Shown here: positions 12,376 through 22,916 of the stretch, piece after piece
Numbering within the stretch: the stretch's first letter is position 1
How the letters are laid out: the number at the start of each line of letters is the position of its first letter
Origin: Micropterix aruncella
Lineage: Eukaryota; Arthropoda; Insecta; Lepidoptera; Micropterigidae
Direction: 5' to 3'
DNA: 64,000 nucleotides
Assembly: GCA_944548615.1 (NCBI GenBank)
Contig: OX155980.1
Coordinates: 63,299,582 to 63,363,581, forward strand
Made by a program: the position numbers and the translations under genes
Notes under the pieces: model-generated
Told to the model about the DNA's origin: nothing
Database searches by the model: none
Seen by the model: the letters and a program-made list of their open reading frames with translations, nothing else

Positions 12376-13189
12376 AAAGCTTTAAATGAACGAGATGAAG
12401 TTACAGAGTCAAAATTTTGCATATTCTAATTAAGGAAAACTAGCAAATTTGATGGTTAGGTGTTTGATCAAAGTATTTTGGTCCTAGCAATTGCAGTATT
12501 CTAATAATTTCATCGATTTTTTATAAAATTTCTCTTAATACAATATTGGCTGTGTTACCTCCTGGCGACATGATGTAAAGATGTGACCTGCGAAAGAGCC
12601 ACGTAAAGTTATCCACGAGAGAAACGTTCTTAATTCGCTTTTTAGATAAATAGTCTCGTGGAGTAATTCTGCTGGGGCTTAGCGAATGGCTGCACCGGCT
12701 TTTAATGAGAACACTTCAACTAATGATTATAACTACATAAAGACATATTCTACCTACATTAGATTCTTGAGCTAACAAAAACAGGAATTTTCGTAAGGAG
12801 TAATAGATTGCTGTAAAAAATAGCATTGAATTTTAAAGTTGTCTTGAAGACGTCGTGGTTTTCGTTCACATCTCGGGAAATACCAAAGGCACCACTTGGA
12901 AATACGCAGCAGTCGACTCGCCGATATCGATTTTCCTTTAGTTTAATTATTATATCGGTCAACGCTTTAATTTTTAATGTTTTTCAGTTTCGAGCGTTTT
13001 CTATCGACTCAATAAATTTAGCTTGTCACTGCTCATTCCTCTTACTGGCATTACTATCAACACCTGCTATTTACTATCAACACTGGATATTTTTACTGAA
13101 GTTTAATTTTCAAATATTGACACAACAATACTCAACAATATACAGCTAATGAGACTACAACCAGGTAAACTTATCAAGCAAATACTCAA

Positions 13190-13350
13190 ACCTAACAAGG
13201 CACGGACCGGACGTACACTCCGACACCACCAGGGAGCAACATCTCTGCTAATTCATGGCTATCATCCGACACAACATCAACGTTGCTTAACCAATCGTCC
13301 GCAGGATAGGCCCGGAATTCACTTTGTACTAAAAAGTCCAAAAATAAAAT
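13190..13350 (-). CDS. Coding-looking segment, possible terminal exon
   Basis: After a T-rich acceptor-like site (TTTGGACTTTTTAG) the minus strand encodes EFRAYPADDWLSNVDVVSDD, then AEMLLPGGVGVYVRSVPC and a TAG stop. Acidic and hydrophobic residues are mixed as in a folded protein. No family was recognised and no partner exon found. It could be chance. Confidence 0.25.
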
Positions 13351-13739
13351 ATCTACATATTCAAACGTCATCACGGGCTTTATTATCAAATATAAAACAC
13401 CGCAAAAAATATAATGAAAATGCTCACCTTTCTTTTTTAATACTAAATTCCCCCGATTATATTATATTAATTAAAATTTTAGCCGTAATTAGCGGCTTCA
13501 CATGGTATATTACTTTCCATACTGCAGAACATACATTTAACTGTTCATAAATATAGTAGTTATGCAAGGGCTACACTAAGAGATTCCGGAATGAAAAAGA
13601 AAAAGTACAGTGAATGGCCAAAACTCTATATGTTGTTTTTCAAAATATTCTCGTAAGCGTTAATACACTTTTCATACACATAAACATATTTTCATAACAT
13701 ATATTCCACTCCTACGTGGTGACCTAGGAAAAATGTGCC

Positions 13740-15350
13740 TCATTTTCTTCTTCAGCATCTTCTGGCGATGACAAAACGTCGACCGCGTAATTGATTCGTA
13801 TTTTTTGGGGATAAGAAGAAGTCACAAGGTTCCAAGTCGGGACACAGACCGCCTGTAGTATGGCTCATGAGTTCTTCGTTTTCTGACTTTCCGTGTCTGT
13901 CTGTCTGGCCGCATGAGAGCTGGCATTATAATGGTGCAAGATAATGCAGCAAAACTTCCGACAAGCAAATGGTCGTCTGCCAATCAACATTCGGGATACA
14001 ATAATTCTACAAAGTTACAGAAGCCAGGAGTCTAGTTTTTTTAAAGGAAACGATTAACCGCTTCGCAGCACTCTTTAGTTGGATTCGGCTAATCTTAAAA
14101 GGACCAAATGGTCGATTTCTGATTTGTTCGGGGTCGTAGCTGTAGATCGATGTTTCGTCACCTGTTACTAAGTTCGAAACCAAATTTGATGCCCCTTCGT
14201 AGAATCTGGTAATTATGGCATTACACCAAGTGACGCGTCCCGTTTTTTGAGACTCAGTCAAATTGTGTGGTATCCACCGCGAGCACAGTTTTCTCACAGC
14301 CACATGTCTGTGTAGGATGGATCGTACCTGACTCATGCATATGCCTAAGGATGCCCGAATCTCATGGTAGGTCACAAGCCAGGGTTGGCTTGATTTTCAC
14401 CAACCCGAAAAAACCCACTGGGTTAAATTGGGTAAAACCCACCTGAAAAAACTCGAGGGTTTTTAACGAATGTGGGTTTTTGATAAACTACTTGTTTATA
14501 ATGATTAAATCAATGAACGGATATATCATTTATATTATATTTTATCAAAAAGAAAAATAAGGATGTATTTGTGACACACCCAGTCTGTTCCGTAATTTAC
14601 TCCAGACCATTCCAAATGTTGAGAAGTCTTTCAATTGATGCAGAACTGGCCGGACAAGTGTAATGCCGACTACTTTTGGCATGATTTATATTATAAGATG
14701 ACTTATGGATCATATTGTTACGTGGATAGGCAGCAGAAGATGCAAAAACACGGTAGAACACTCAACTTGATTTATTACAAAACTATTACAATACTCTTTA
14801 AGCGACAAAGACCCTTATACACACTTCAATATACACTATTTGGTTCTAAAATCGTTTGCACTACTACTCAATACTTTCGCGCCGAAACGCTGCCAGCACT
14901 ACTACTCAATACTTTCGCGCCGAAACAGCGCCACTAGCGGTTGTTAGTGTTAACTCTTATCCTGTTGTGAAAATAAAGGAGATCTCTTCGACAACTGACA
15001 ATAACGATTTTCGGGGGAATTCCCTTCATGGTAGTGTTACAACTTTATTCAGTAGTACCTAAATACATTTGGATTGGGAGAAAAAAATGCAGCAACATGG
15101 TAATAAAATGAAATTAAATGTAAAATTAAAATATATTAATTTAAAATTCTCATTAACTCCGAAAAAAACCGAAATTCCCCGAAAAAGCCCGAAAATCCCC
15201 GAAAAAAACCCGAAATAACCCAGTGGGCTGATATTTTTTGATAAAACCCGGGTTTTTGCCAACCCTGTCATAAGCCTGCCGGTTTTAATCATACGGTGCA
15301 CAGCATCGATGTTTTCGTTGTTGACAGTGGTAGACGGGCGACCTTTTGAT
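13740..15350 (-). pseudogene. Mariner (DD34D) transposase remnant split by a hAT MITE
   Basis: On the minus strand, 15350-15276 encodes the linker (RPSTTVNNENIDAV), then the hAT insertion, then 14371-14007 gives EIRASLGICMSQVRSILHRH, CSRWIPHNLTESQK and the first catalytic aspartate region (TGDETSIYSYDPE). Further on, in shifted frames, LHHYNASSHAAR and PDLEPCDFFLSPK supply the other two catalytic regions. The family norm at the second site is HHDN, here HHYN. Frameshifts and the missing N-terminus make it dead. This SETMAR-type transposase would cut and paste DNA at TA sites. Confidence 0.8.
14380..15267. mobile_element. hAT-type MITE with 8-bp target duplication
   Basis: The ends are CAGGGTTGGC and GCCAACCCTG, extended by imperfect inverted repeats rich in AACCC and GGGTTT. 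Flanks TCACAAGC (14372-14379) and TCATAAGC (15268-15275) are an 8-bp duplication with one mismatch, the hAT signature. It splits the mariner reading frame. Inside, CTACTACTCAATACTTTCGC is duplicated at a 38-bp spacing near 14860-14927, and a TGTTACG...GTTACA segment (14717-15045) may be a second nested insertion. Confidence 0.85.
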
Positions 15351-15359
15351 ATTACTCTA

Positions 15360-16160
15360 GTTCCTATGTTTCTACATATTTATACAACTGTTTTACATAT
15401 CCTTTAACTTTACTACTTACATACTTCTGTGCGAATTTCGACTTCATTACGAGTATAGTCTATGAACTTATAACATATATACCCTAGAGGGGAGATTATT
15501 AGATTTCCAGTGTCTCCAACGAAACCCTCTAACACTTAAATACAAAAACTGATGTTTATGTAGGAATACATCTCATGTGAAGAAATCAACAGTTATCGAG
15601 TAGGGACATACTTAACTGTCAGATAGATAAAAAACTTATTACTTGCCCGCTTAAATGCCGACTTGCGTCCTATAAAGGAGTGAGCCGCGGGAGGCTCTTC
15701 TAAGCTCGTTGGCGGACTAGTAGGAAACCCGGCCATCGCCACACAACCCTAATATATCTGTGATTGTAGAATGCCTTACCGTGGTATATAGACGTAACTC
15801 TGTCGAACAATCGACATTCTTTGAAAGTGCTGTTTTATCGCTTCGGCATAAGAACACAATAAAATGGGAAATCACAACATCCGAAACCGCTTAGCCGCGA
15901 TGATTTAGTGGGCGAATGGCCGTATCTAATTTTACGTTTCTCGCTCCCGCGCCGAACGACCGAATCACGAATACTGCGTCCCCGCACTAAACTCACCGAG
16001 GCGGTGTCCCACTATAATGTAGGAGCTCTTTGCAGCCTATCCTGCATCGTTTGGCACAAAAATAAGACTTTATTTGTCAGGTAGTCACTTAAAAAATGTG
16101 GACAAAGAAGCTAAAGTTGTCTATGCTAAACCAAACAATAATTTTGAGGTATTTAAACAA
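15360..16160. other. Unassigned region
   Basis: No coding exon, RNA gene or repeat end was recognised. GC content rises around 15650-16000 without an open frame. Confidence 0.35.
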
Positions 16161-16162
16161 GT

Positions 16163-16990
16163 TTGACTCGTGGGCGGAACGGCAAGAAGAAAACCCTACC
16201 GAAACTACCAGCTACTGATCAAAAGTCCAACGATATACAACAACAAAATCGTGTGCCCAAAGAAATGCGTAAACTGCAATGGGCTCTTGAACTACCCGAG
16301 ATGTCCCGCCCGCATCGCGCCCGCGCCACCCTCAGTGTGAAATCATCTCATAGTTTGGGAGCCAGTGGCAAAAAAGTGCAAGAGTTTTGGAAAAGCTGAT
16401 ACTACCAGATCAGACAGTATTTTGGCCACACAATGCCGAGGTACGCTAAGCAGGCCAGATTCCGGGACACCTGACGCTGGTGTAATAGGAATGGTGTAAT
16501 TGTAATTAGTACCCCTAAGGTGTTTTGGATAAGCTAAAAATTCATCAGTAGACAGTGGATACAATAAAGAACTCGAAACAAGGTCAGTCTGCTTCATAAT
16601 CGAGCGCGTGGCGACATCATCTCCATATCTATTATATTATATTGCGCCATTGCTACCATTATATTGCGCGGCACAGGCGACCGATGCATCATAGACCGAT
16701 ACGTGACATGTACGTAATGACGTTAGGGGTCCCCGAATCTGACCTGCTTTCTTTACCCCGGCATTCTATGGCCAAAATACTGTCTGATCTGAAAGTATCA
16801 GCTTTACCAAAATTCTTGCACTTTTTGTCGCTGACTCTCGAACTATCATGGGATACACTGAAAAATTATTTTTATCGGAATTCCAGTGGATTGATATTTT
16901 TGACAGCGCGCGATGATACGGGCGGGTCGCGGCTAGACATGTTAACAACAAGCAAAAACCACGCGGGCGCCGAATAGCATTTAAAAGATC
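16163..16990. pseudogene. Two inverted retrotransposon gag-like fragments
   Basis: The plus strand at 16240-16500 has a zinc-knuckle-like CVNCNGLLNYPRCP followed by CKSFGKADTTRSDSILAT. The minus strand at 16858-16722 encodes the related CKNFGKADTFRSDSILAIE. The two stretches form an inverted repeat of about 135 bp. CVNCxG...YxxCP resembles the gag zinc knuckle of Jockey-like ORF1. Frameshifts and stops show both are dead. The inversion could come from two insertions or one rearranged copy. Confidence 0.5.
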
Positions 16991-17289
16991 CACACCGGTT
17001 ACAGAGGAAGAATTTCGCGGTGTTGATAATGCCCTACCCACGCTTAACTCACGCATACTCGTACAATGTGTGTTATAGAGAAAAATCACTTATTATTGAC
17101 TTTTCGCAGCACGTACACAAAAAGATTGCAATGGACATTCCCGGTGACATTTCAAGTGTGTAATTGGCGCCCGAGTCTATTCCTATACAGCATTGCAAAT
17201 TAATATAATCACGGTATTTTTTATAATATGGTTTCTTCCATTTAAAATGATACTGTGGTAAAATAATACAATTAACATTAATGGGAAAT

Positions 17290-17795
17290 ATGTTCTTGTT
17301 TGGCATAAATACCTGCTACAAAGCGTTTGGGCATGGAGTCGTCTAGTTTCTGAAAGTTTTCAGAGATCTAATCATCCTGATAACTAACCCGAAGGACCGT
17401 TTCTATTATCTTTGTTTTTGTAGTACATCCGATTTTGAACAGTTTAGCCTTGCCAATAGCCTATATATTCTCTGTTGGGTTCATAACGGGTAAATTCCCG
17501 GGCCAATTTTGAACGGTTATCCCCTTATTCTGAAAGTATTTCAATATTACCTTCGACTTGCAGCAAGAGGCGGAGCCCTATTGAAGAATTGATTCTTCTT
17601 GGGGTTGGCACTTCGCGAATTCTCTCTTCAAATGCTATTCCAACAATAATTTATAGGCTTTTGGCTGTACATCATGTCATCGATTGGTACCAGAGGCCCC
17701 CATATATGAATAACACCACCAGATATTTTTTAACTTGATACTTCATAGTTTGGTCAATATGGGCTTTAGTCAACTGTTGATTTGAAGTTTTCCTA
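17290..17795 (-). pseudogene. Tc1-like transposase C-terminal remnant
   Basis: On the minus strand, in broken frames, NKGITVQNWPGNLPVMNPTE corresponds to the Tc1 motif WPxxSPDLNPIENLW, followed by CTTKTKIIETVLRV and KLDDSMPKRF. The DNA-binding N-terminus is absent. No terminal inverted repeats were found. Adjacent SINE DNA begins at 17801. Confidence 0.65.
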
Positions 17796-17800
17796 ACGAA

Positions 17801-18690
17801 GGCCCGGTGTCATAGTAGTTAGGTCGCCTGACCTTACACTGTATGAGCTTTGGTGGCGAACGGTTTCGTGCAGCTTGGGCCATAAGATCCATTTTGTTCT
17901 CGGATCGGCTCAACTCACGATTCAGCTCCTATTTAGAAGCCTCCTCGAGTGGAAGGCTACCCCGGATAAGACTCCCGTAGGTATCTCAGGCCTCAAAGGT
18001 GGTGTACCGGTTTCTCCCGGCGGGATTGCATCCCGGATTGGACGGTTTGCGCACCGATCGGCGAAGCCAATCGGTTGTGCGTTCTGACTAATTGCTGAGG
18101 GGGATACTCTGTTTCCGAAGCAGCGGGGATTATTGACCTGTTGTCGTACCACTCTTGAAATGACCTTGGGCTACTCGATCCCGTATGGTACTACAAGCAA
18201 AGAACGCCCAGGTCCGCGATAAATTCTAACTGAATTACCGCTGTAATACAACAGGTGGAGGTTGCGTAAGCGACTTCGGACCCGTAACCAGTCGGGAGGA
18301 CGGAGGTATCCTGAAGGTTAATTCCAGACGGATATATCCTGCCAAAACTGGTAGTTAGCGGGCGAGGCTGCCCGCTGTATACCTTTCCCGGTGCCTCGCC
18401 GTAAAGCGTCGGACTCTAACGTGTTGCTGGTGATCTAGACAGTAGCTTGTCTTGTCCCCAAGTCTTCTGCGCTCATCCCACGGCTGAAAGAACTATTATA
18501 CACAGGCTGGTATAATGACACATTATACACAGGCTGGTATAGTGATATTATATATCATTATACCAGCCTGGGGTGATGAGTTCGCCCGTTGTCGACGCCG
18601 CCCTACTGACACATACAGATAAACACGTCAAGTATGGTTGGTTGTAAAAGATGTCGTATTTCACAATAAAGAGTAGAAACAAACAAACAA
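17801..18690 (+). mobile_element. tRNA-derived SINE, copy 1, interrupted
   Basis: The head (17801-17843: TAGTTAGGTCGCCTGACCTT) matches the SINE at 31936 and the tail (18605-18690: GGTTGTAA...CACAATAAAGAGTAGAAAC) matches its 3' end. The 760 bp between is the structured element, so the SINE was the older insertion. The promoter B box is lost at the junction. Confidence 0.65.
17844..18604 (+). mobile_element. Structured non-coding element, copy 1
   Basis: Homologous along its length to 45763-46432, diverged but with shared blocks such as CTTGAAATGACC, GGTCCGCGA, TGGTAGTTAG, CTCTAACG, AAGTCTTCT and GTTCGCCCGTTGT. A hairpin (arms 18357-18363 and 18370-18376) has a loop GAGGCT able to pair with 18393-18397, a pseudoknot kept in copy 2 by compensatory changes. 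Copy 1 has an extra insertion (about 18495-18572) of two direct and one inverted copy of a GGCTGGTATA motif. There is no open frame of note. It may be an untranslated region of a larger retroelement or an independent SINE-like RNA. Confidence 0.65.
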
Positions 18691-19022
18691 TTTGGGGGCT
18701 ATTATGAATTTAATTTGAAATACTTGACAAAATGTTTAGACAAAATGGAAAAACATAAAAATATTTAAACTTTTAAACTTAAAAAAAAACTGGTTCATAT
18801 TGTGAATATTTTAAGTGCATATCGTGTAATAATAGTATTATCATGTTTTAATAGTATTTAAATTACATGTTTATGGGAAGGTGAGTGTGGGTGAGTGTGT
18901 GTGTATGTTTTGTATGTATTAATATAGCCGTGATGTATGTTAATATTGGAAACACAGCTCTTAATGTTGGATGTTTAGTACGCACCCTGGCATGCCCCTA
19001 GCACCCATACATGCCCTAGTTC

Positions 19023-19205
19023 CTACGTCTTGAGTTTTATTCCCGGTGTGTTTTCCGGAAAAGCCCTAATGACCTTCACCGTGAAGCACTCATCAACGTC
19101 TTCCTGACGACCTATGTAAAAATTGCATAGAATCGTTCCTTTGTACGCAGCAACTGCAACCATTTGTATGGCTGCGATACATTGACGATATCTTTTAGCT
19201 GTGGA
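19023..19205 (-). CDS. Coding-looking segment after a strong acceptor
   Basis: Minus strand CTCCTTTCCGTGTCCACAG is a good splice acceptor. The frame that follows (KRYRQCIAAIQMVAVAAYKG, then GRQEDVDECFTVKVIRAF) runs 58 codons to a TAG. No family was recognised. It may be a last exon of an unseen minus-strand gene or part of a repeat. Confidence 0.25.
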   Translation of the reverse strand, partial: STAKRYRQCIAAIQMVAVAAYKGTILCNFYIGRQEDVDECFTVKVIRAFPENTPGIKLKT

Positions 19206-19914
19206 CACACGGAAAGGAGACGTTAGCCATCTTTATAGAAAGCCTCAATATTTTTACCTCTCTTAACTTTACGTGAAACGTGTCTGAACACAGGGTGACG
19301 TATCTCCATGTAAACCTAATCCTCTCTGAAGTCCATGTTCACTCTTAGGTACCCTATGACATTCGGAATGACATAGCGTATCTAACAATGGTGAAATAGA
19401 GAAACGGAAGACATACATAGATGAACCCTGAACACATTACGCTCCTTTTTTGTTGGGCAGTCGTGTAAAAAAAGCTTGATATTCTTATATTTTTTCGCAA
19501 TCGCTTCATTTGTTAAAAAAATCTGAAATTAAATTTAAAAAACTATACAAATATAAATAATATTCCTCAATTTTCTTTTATATTTTAAACATTCACCATA
19601 AAATAATGTAAATATATCTTAATAGCCTAAAGTTTAAACTCTCAATGAAGAATGATGGTTTAGGTACTTTCTTTCAAAATAATGACATTTATTTCATTAT
19701 ATATTGAATAAAAACTCAGGTCACCGCTTCAGATTTTGAGATTAGAGAAATTGCTATTTCTGCGGCTCAAATTACGTTTCTACGGTGGCACAGTTAAAAA
19801 GTCGTTCTTAGGCTTTGCAACTACTGAAGATATGAAATTTGGCACAATGCAGTATTAAAATATAAGTAGTTTTTGACATTATCGATCACCATCGAGTAGA
19901 AAGGATATATCCGA

Positions 19915-20454
19915 ATGGATGAAATTAAAATGCGCAAGTTCGAAATTACATATTTAAGCTATAATAAACTACAAGTGAATGACTGCTACAATAAAAGACA
20001 ATATAAAATCTGCAAATCAGCATCAGAGGAAAAAAAACCGGATTTGGCGAAAAAAACTTCCACAAAAGGTCAGCGCCTGATTCTTGATTATTTCAGCAAA
20101 TGGACGCCAAGAAACATCCCTAGCGCTGGAAAAAAACTAAGGATCACGGATTACTTCAAGACCAAAAAATCTGGCGCCGAACGGATTACTTTTTTATGGA
20201 TAGGTCTTGTAACAAAGAGCTAAGGGTCAACCCAAACTTTAAATTATCTAAATATTCAATACTTAAGCACAGGGCGTGATGAATTAGAGGTATATCTAAA
20301 TGAGAAACCGGAAATTAGGATAGTTTGTATCTGCGAACACTGGGTAACAGAAGGATGCGAACTCGAAAGCATTCACGACGAATTTATTCTAGCGACAAAG
20401 TACTGTCGAAATGTTTATTCACACAGCGGAGTGGCGACATACATAAAAAAAAAT
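19915..20454 (+). pseudogene. N-terminal segment and start of endonuclease of the 19.9 kb retrotransposon
   Basis: Codons from ATG 19915 give a basic 102-residue segment with two PCNA-box-like motifs, QRLILDYF and KLRITDYF. A TAA at 20221-20223 is in the same frame as the endonuclease that follows (LNIQYLSTGRDELEVYL, IRIVCICEHWVTEG, YSHSGVATYIKKNT), so the two may once have been continuous or the stop may mark an ORF1/ORF2 border. The endonuclease nicks target DNA to prime reverse transcription. The frame is cut at 20455 by MITE-A. Confidence 0.7.
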
Positions 20455-22161
20455 ACGTATGGCACTCGGGGACTGCCGCGGTAAAGCTATTGCATAGCAT
20501 TTTTAACAACTTATGCTATTATAATTATTTATTTATTTTATTTTTTCTGATATCAGAAAACTGCGCTCTATCGGAAAACGTTGAAATTATTCCGAATCAT
20601 TTGCGGCTGCGAAAGCAAATGATTCGGAATAATTTAAACCTCTTCCGATAGAGCGCCGCGCACGAATTTTTTATTCGATAAAGCAAAAAAAAACGGATTA
20701 TTCGAAAAAATTCGTAGATAAAAAGATAGATAAATAAATTATCTTTAAAATGGTGCAGGTTTCATAATAATACGCCAGATAGTATTTGCGTAGTAGTCGT
20801 TTTTGTGTTCGGTTAGACCTAATTTCACAAATTAATTACACTATGTAATATAAATAAAATCTAAAATATTCAAAGCTAAGAATATTAGGAAAATGTTCTT
20901 TTTTAACATATATTTTTTTCGAATCGTAAGCAGTACTCGTTTAGACGTAATTATCAGTTTAAAATCATTAATTTTCGTTAAGAAATTTCTTCATTCGGTC
21001 GCCGCGCTGGCCTAGGCCCGCGATAAAAGCTATGCAATAGCTTAATAAGTGTGGCACTCGGGGACTGCCGCCGTAAAGCTATTGCATAGCATTAGCATTT
21101 ATTTTATTTTTTCTGATATCAGATAACTGCGCTCTATCGGAAAACGTTGAAATTATTATCGAAAAACGTTGAATAATTTAAACGTCTTCCGATAGAGCGC
21201 CGCGCACGAATTTTTTATTCGATAAAGCAAAAAACCGGATATTATTCGAAAAAACTACTATTCGCAAAAAATCGTATATAAAAAGATAGATAATTATATT
21301 ATCTTTTAAATGGTACAGGTTTCATAATAATACGCCAGATAGTATTTGCGTAGTAGTCGTTTTTGTGTTCGGTTAGACCTAATTTCACAAATTAATTACA
21401 CTATGTAATATAAACAAAATCTAAAATATTCAAAGCTAAGAATATTAGGAAAATGTTCTTGTTTAACATATATTTTTTTCGAATCGTAAGCAGTACTCGT
21501 TTAGACGTAATCATCAGTTTAAAATCATTAATTTTCGTTAAGAAATTTCTTCATTCGGTCGCCGCGCTGGCCTAGGCCCGCGATAAAAGCTATGCAATAG
21601 CTTAATAAGTGTGGCACTCGGGGACTGCCGCCGTAAAGCTATTGCATAGCATTAGCATTTATTTTATTTTTTCTGATATCAGATAACTGCGCTCTATCGG
21701 AAAACGTTGAAATTATTATCGAAAAACGTTGAATAATTTAAACGTCTTCCGATAGAGCGCCGCGCACGAATTTTTTATTCGATAAAGCAAAAAACCGGAT
21801 ATTATTCGAAAAAACTACTATTCGCAAAAAATCGTATATAAAAAGATAGATAATTATATTATCTTTTAAATGGTACAGGTTTCATAATAATACGCCAGAT
21901 AGTATTTGCGTAGTAGTCGTTTTTGTGTTCGGTTAGACCTAATTTCACAAATTAATTACACTATGTAATATAAACAAAATCTAAAATATTCAAAGCTAAG
22001 AATATTAGGAAAATGTTCTTGTTTAACATATATTTTTTTCGAATCGTAAGCAGTACTCGTTTAGACGTAATCATCAGTTTAAAATCATTAATTTTCGTTA
22101 AGAAATTTCTTCATTCGGTCGCCGCGCTGACCTAGGCCCGCGATAAAGCTATGCAATAGCC
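20455..22161 (+). mobile_element. MITE-A copies 2, 3 and 4 in head-to-tail array
   Basis: Copy 2 (20455-21041) resembles the dispersed copies. Copies 3 (21051-21600) and 4 (21611-22161) share a 560-bp period and are nearly identical to each other, including a shortened central palindrome. The joints are GCAATAGCTTAATAAGTGTG. So one tandem duplication is very recent, while copy 2 is older. The array interrupts the retrotransposon endonuclease. Confidence 0.9.
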
Positions 22162-22323
22162 TTAAAATGATATACCATTTGATGATATAACAAATCACTA
22201 TAATATATTTCAAAACATTTCAGTAGAACGTCATTTCGAATGCTGTGGAATTAACTTAAAAACAAATGATTTAATTATTCTCTGTATCTATAGGGTACCT
22301 AATGGAGAGAAAGACTTGTTTTT

Positions 22324-22910
22324 AAGCTATTGCATAGCTTTTATCGCGGGCCTAGACCAGCGCGGCGACCGAATGAAGAAATTTCTTAACGAAAATTAAT
22401 GATTTTAAACTGATAATTACGTCTAAACGAGTACTGCTTACGATTCGAAAAAAATATATGTTAAACAAGAACATTTTCCTAATATTCTTAGCTTTGAATA
22501 TTTTAGATTTTGTTTATATTTCATAGTGTAATTAATTTGTGAAATTAGGTCTAACTGAACACAAAAACGACTACTACGCAAATACTATCTGGCGTATTTT
22601 TATGAAACCTGCACCATTTTGAAGATTATTTAATTATCTATCTTTTTATCTACGATTTTTTTCGAATAATCTGTTTTTTTTGCTTTATCGAATAAACAAT
22701 TCGTGCGCGGCGCTCTATCGGAATCGTGTAATTTATTCCGAATCATTTGCTTTCGCAGCCGCACATGATTCGGAATAATTTCAACGTTTTCCGATAGAGC
22801 GCAGTTATCAGATATAAGAAAAAATAAAATAAAGAAATAATTATAATTGCATAGATTGTTAAAAATGCCATGCAATAGCTTTACCGCGGCAGTCCCCGAG
22901 TGCCACACGT
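22324..22910 (-). mobile_element. MITE-A copy 5 (inverted)
   Basis: A full-length copy inserted between endonuclease codons (GEKDLF on the left, NKLSMILEIL on the right). The T-run on both sides fits insertion into a TTTTT site with a short duplication. Confidence 0.9.
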
Positions 22911-22916
22911 TTTTTT

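Noticed and set aside
12760..12962. Minus-strand open frame with CCVFPSGAFGISRDV
   Set aside because: No acceptor or donor of quality and no relative recognised.
14717..15045. Solo LTR (TGTTACG...GTTACA) inside the hAT MITE
   Set aside because: The ends look LTR-like, but the flanking bases do not match as a target duplication and no second copy is present.
18357..18430. HDV-like ribozyme in the structured element
   Set aside because: The pseudoknot suggested it, but the nested double-pseudoknot layout and the conserved catalytic joining segment of HDV-like ribozymes were not found by eye.
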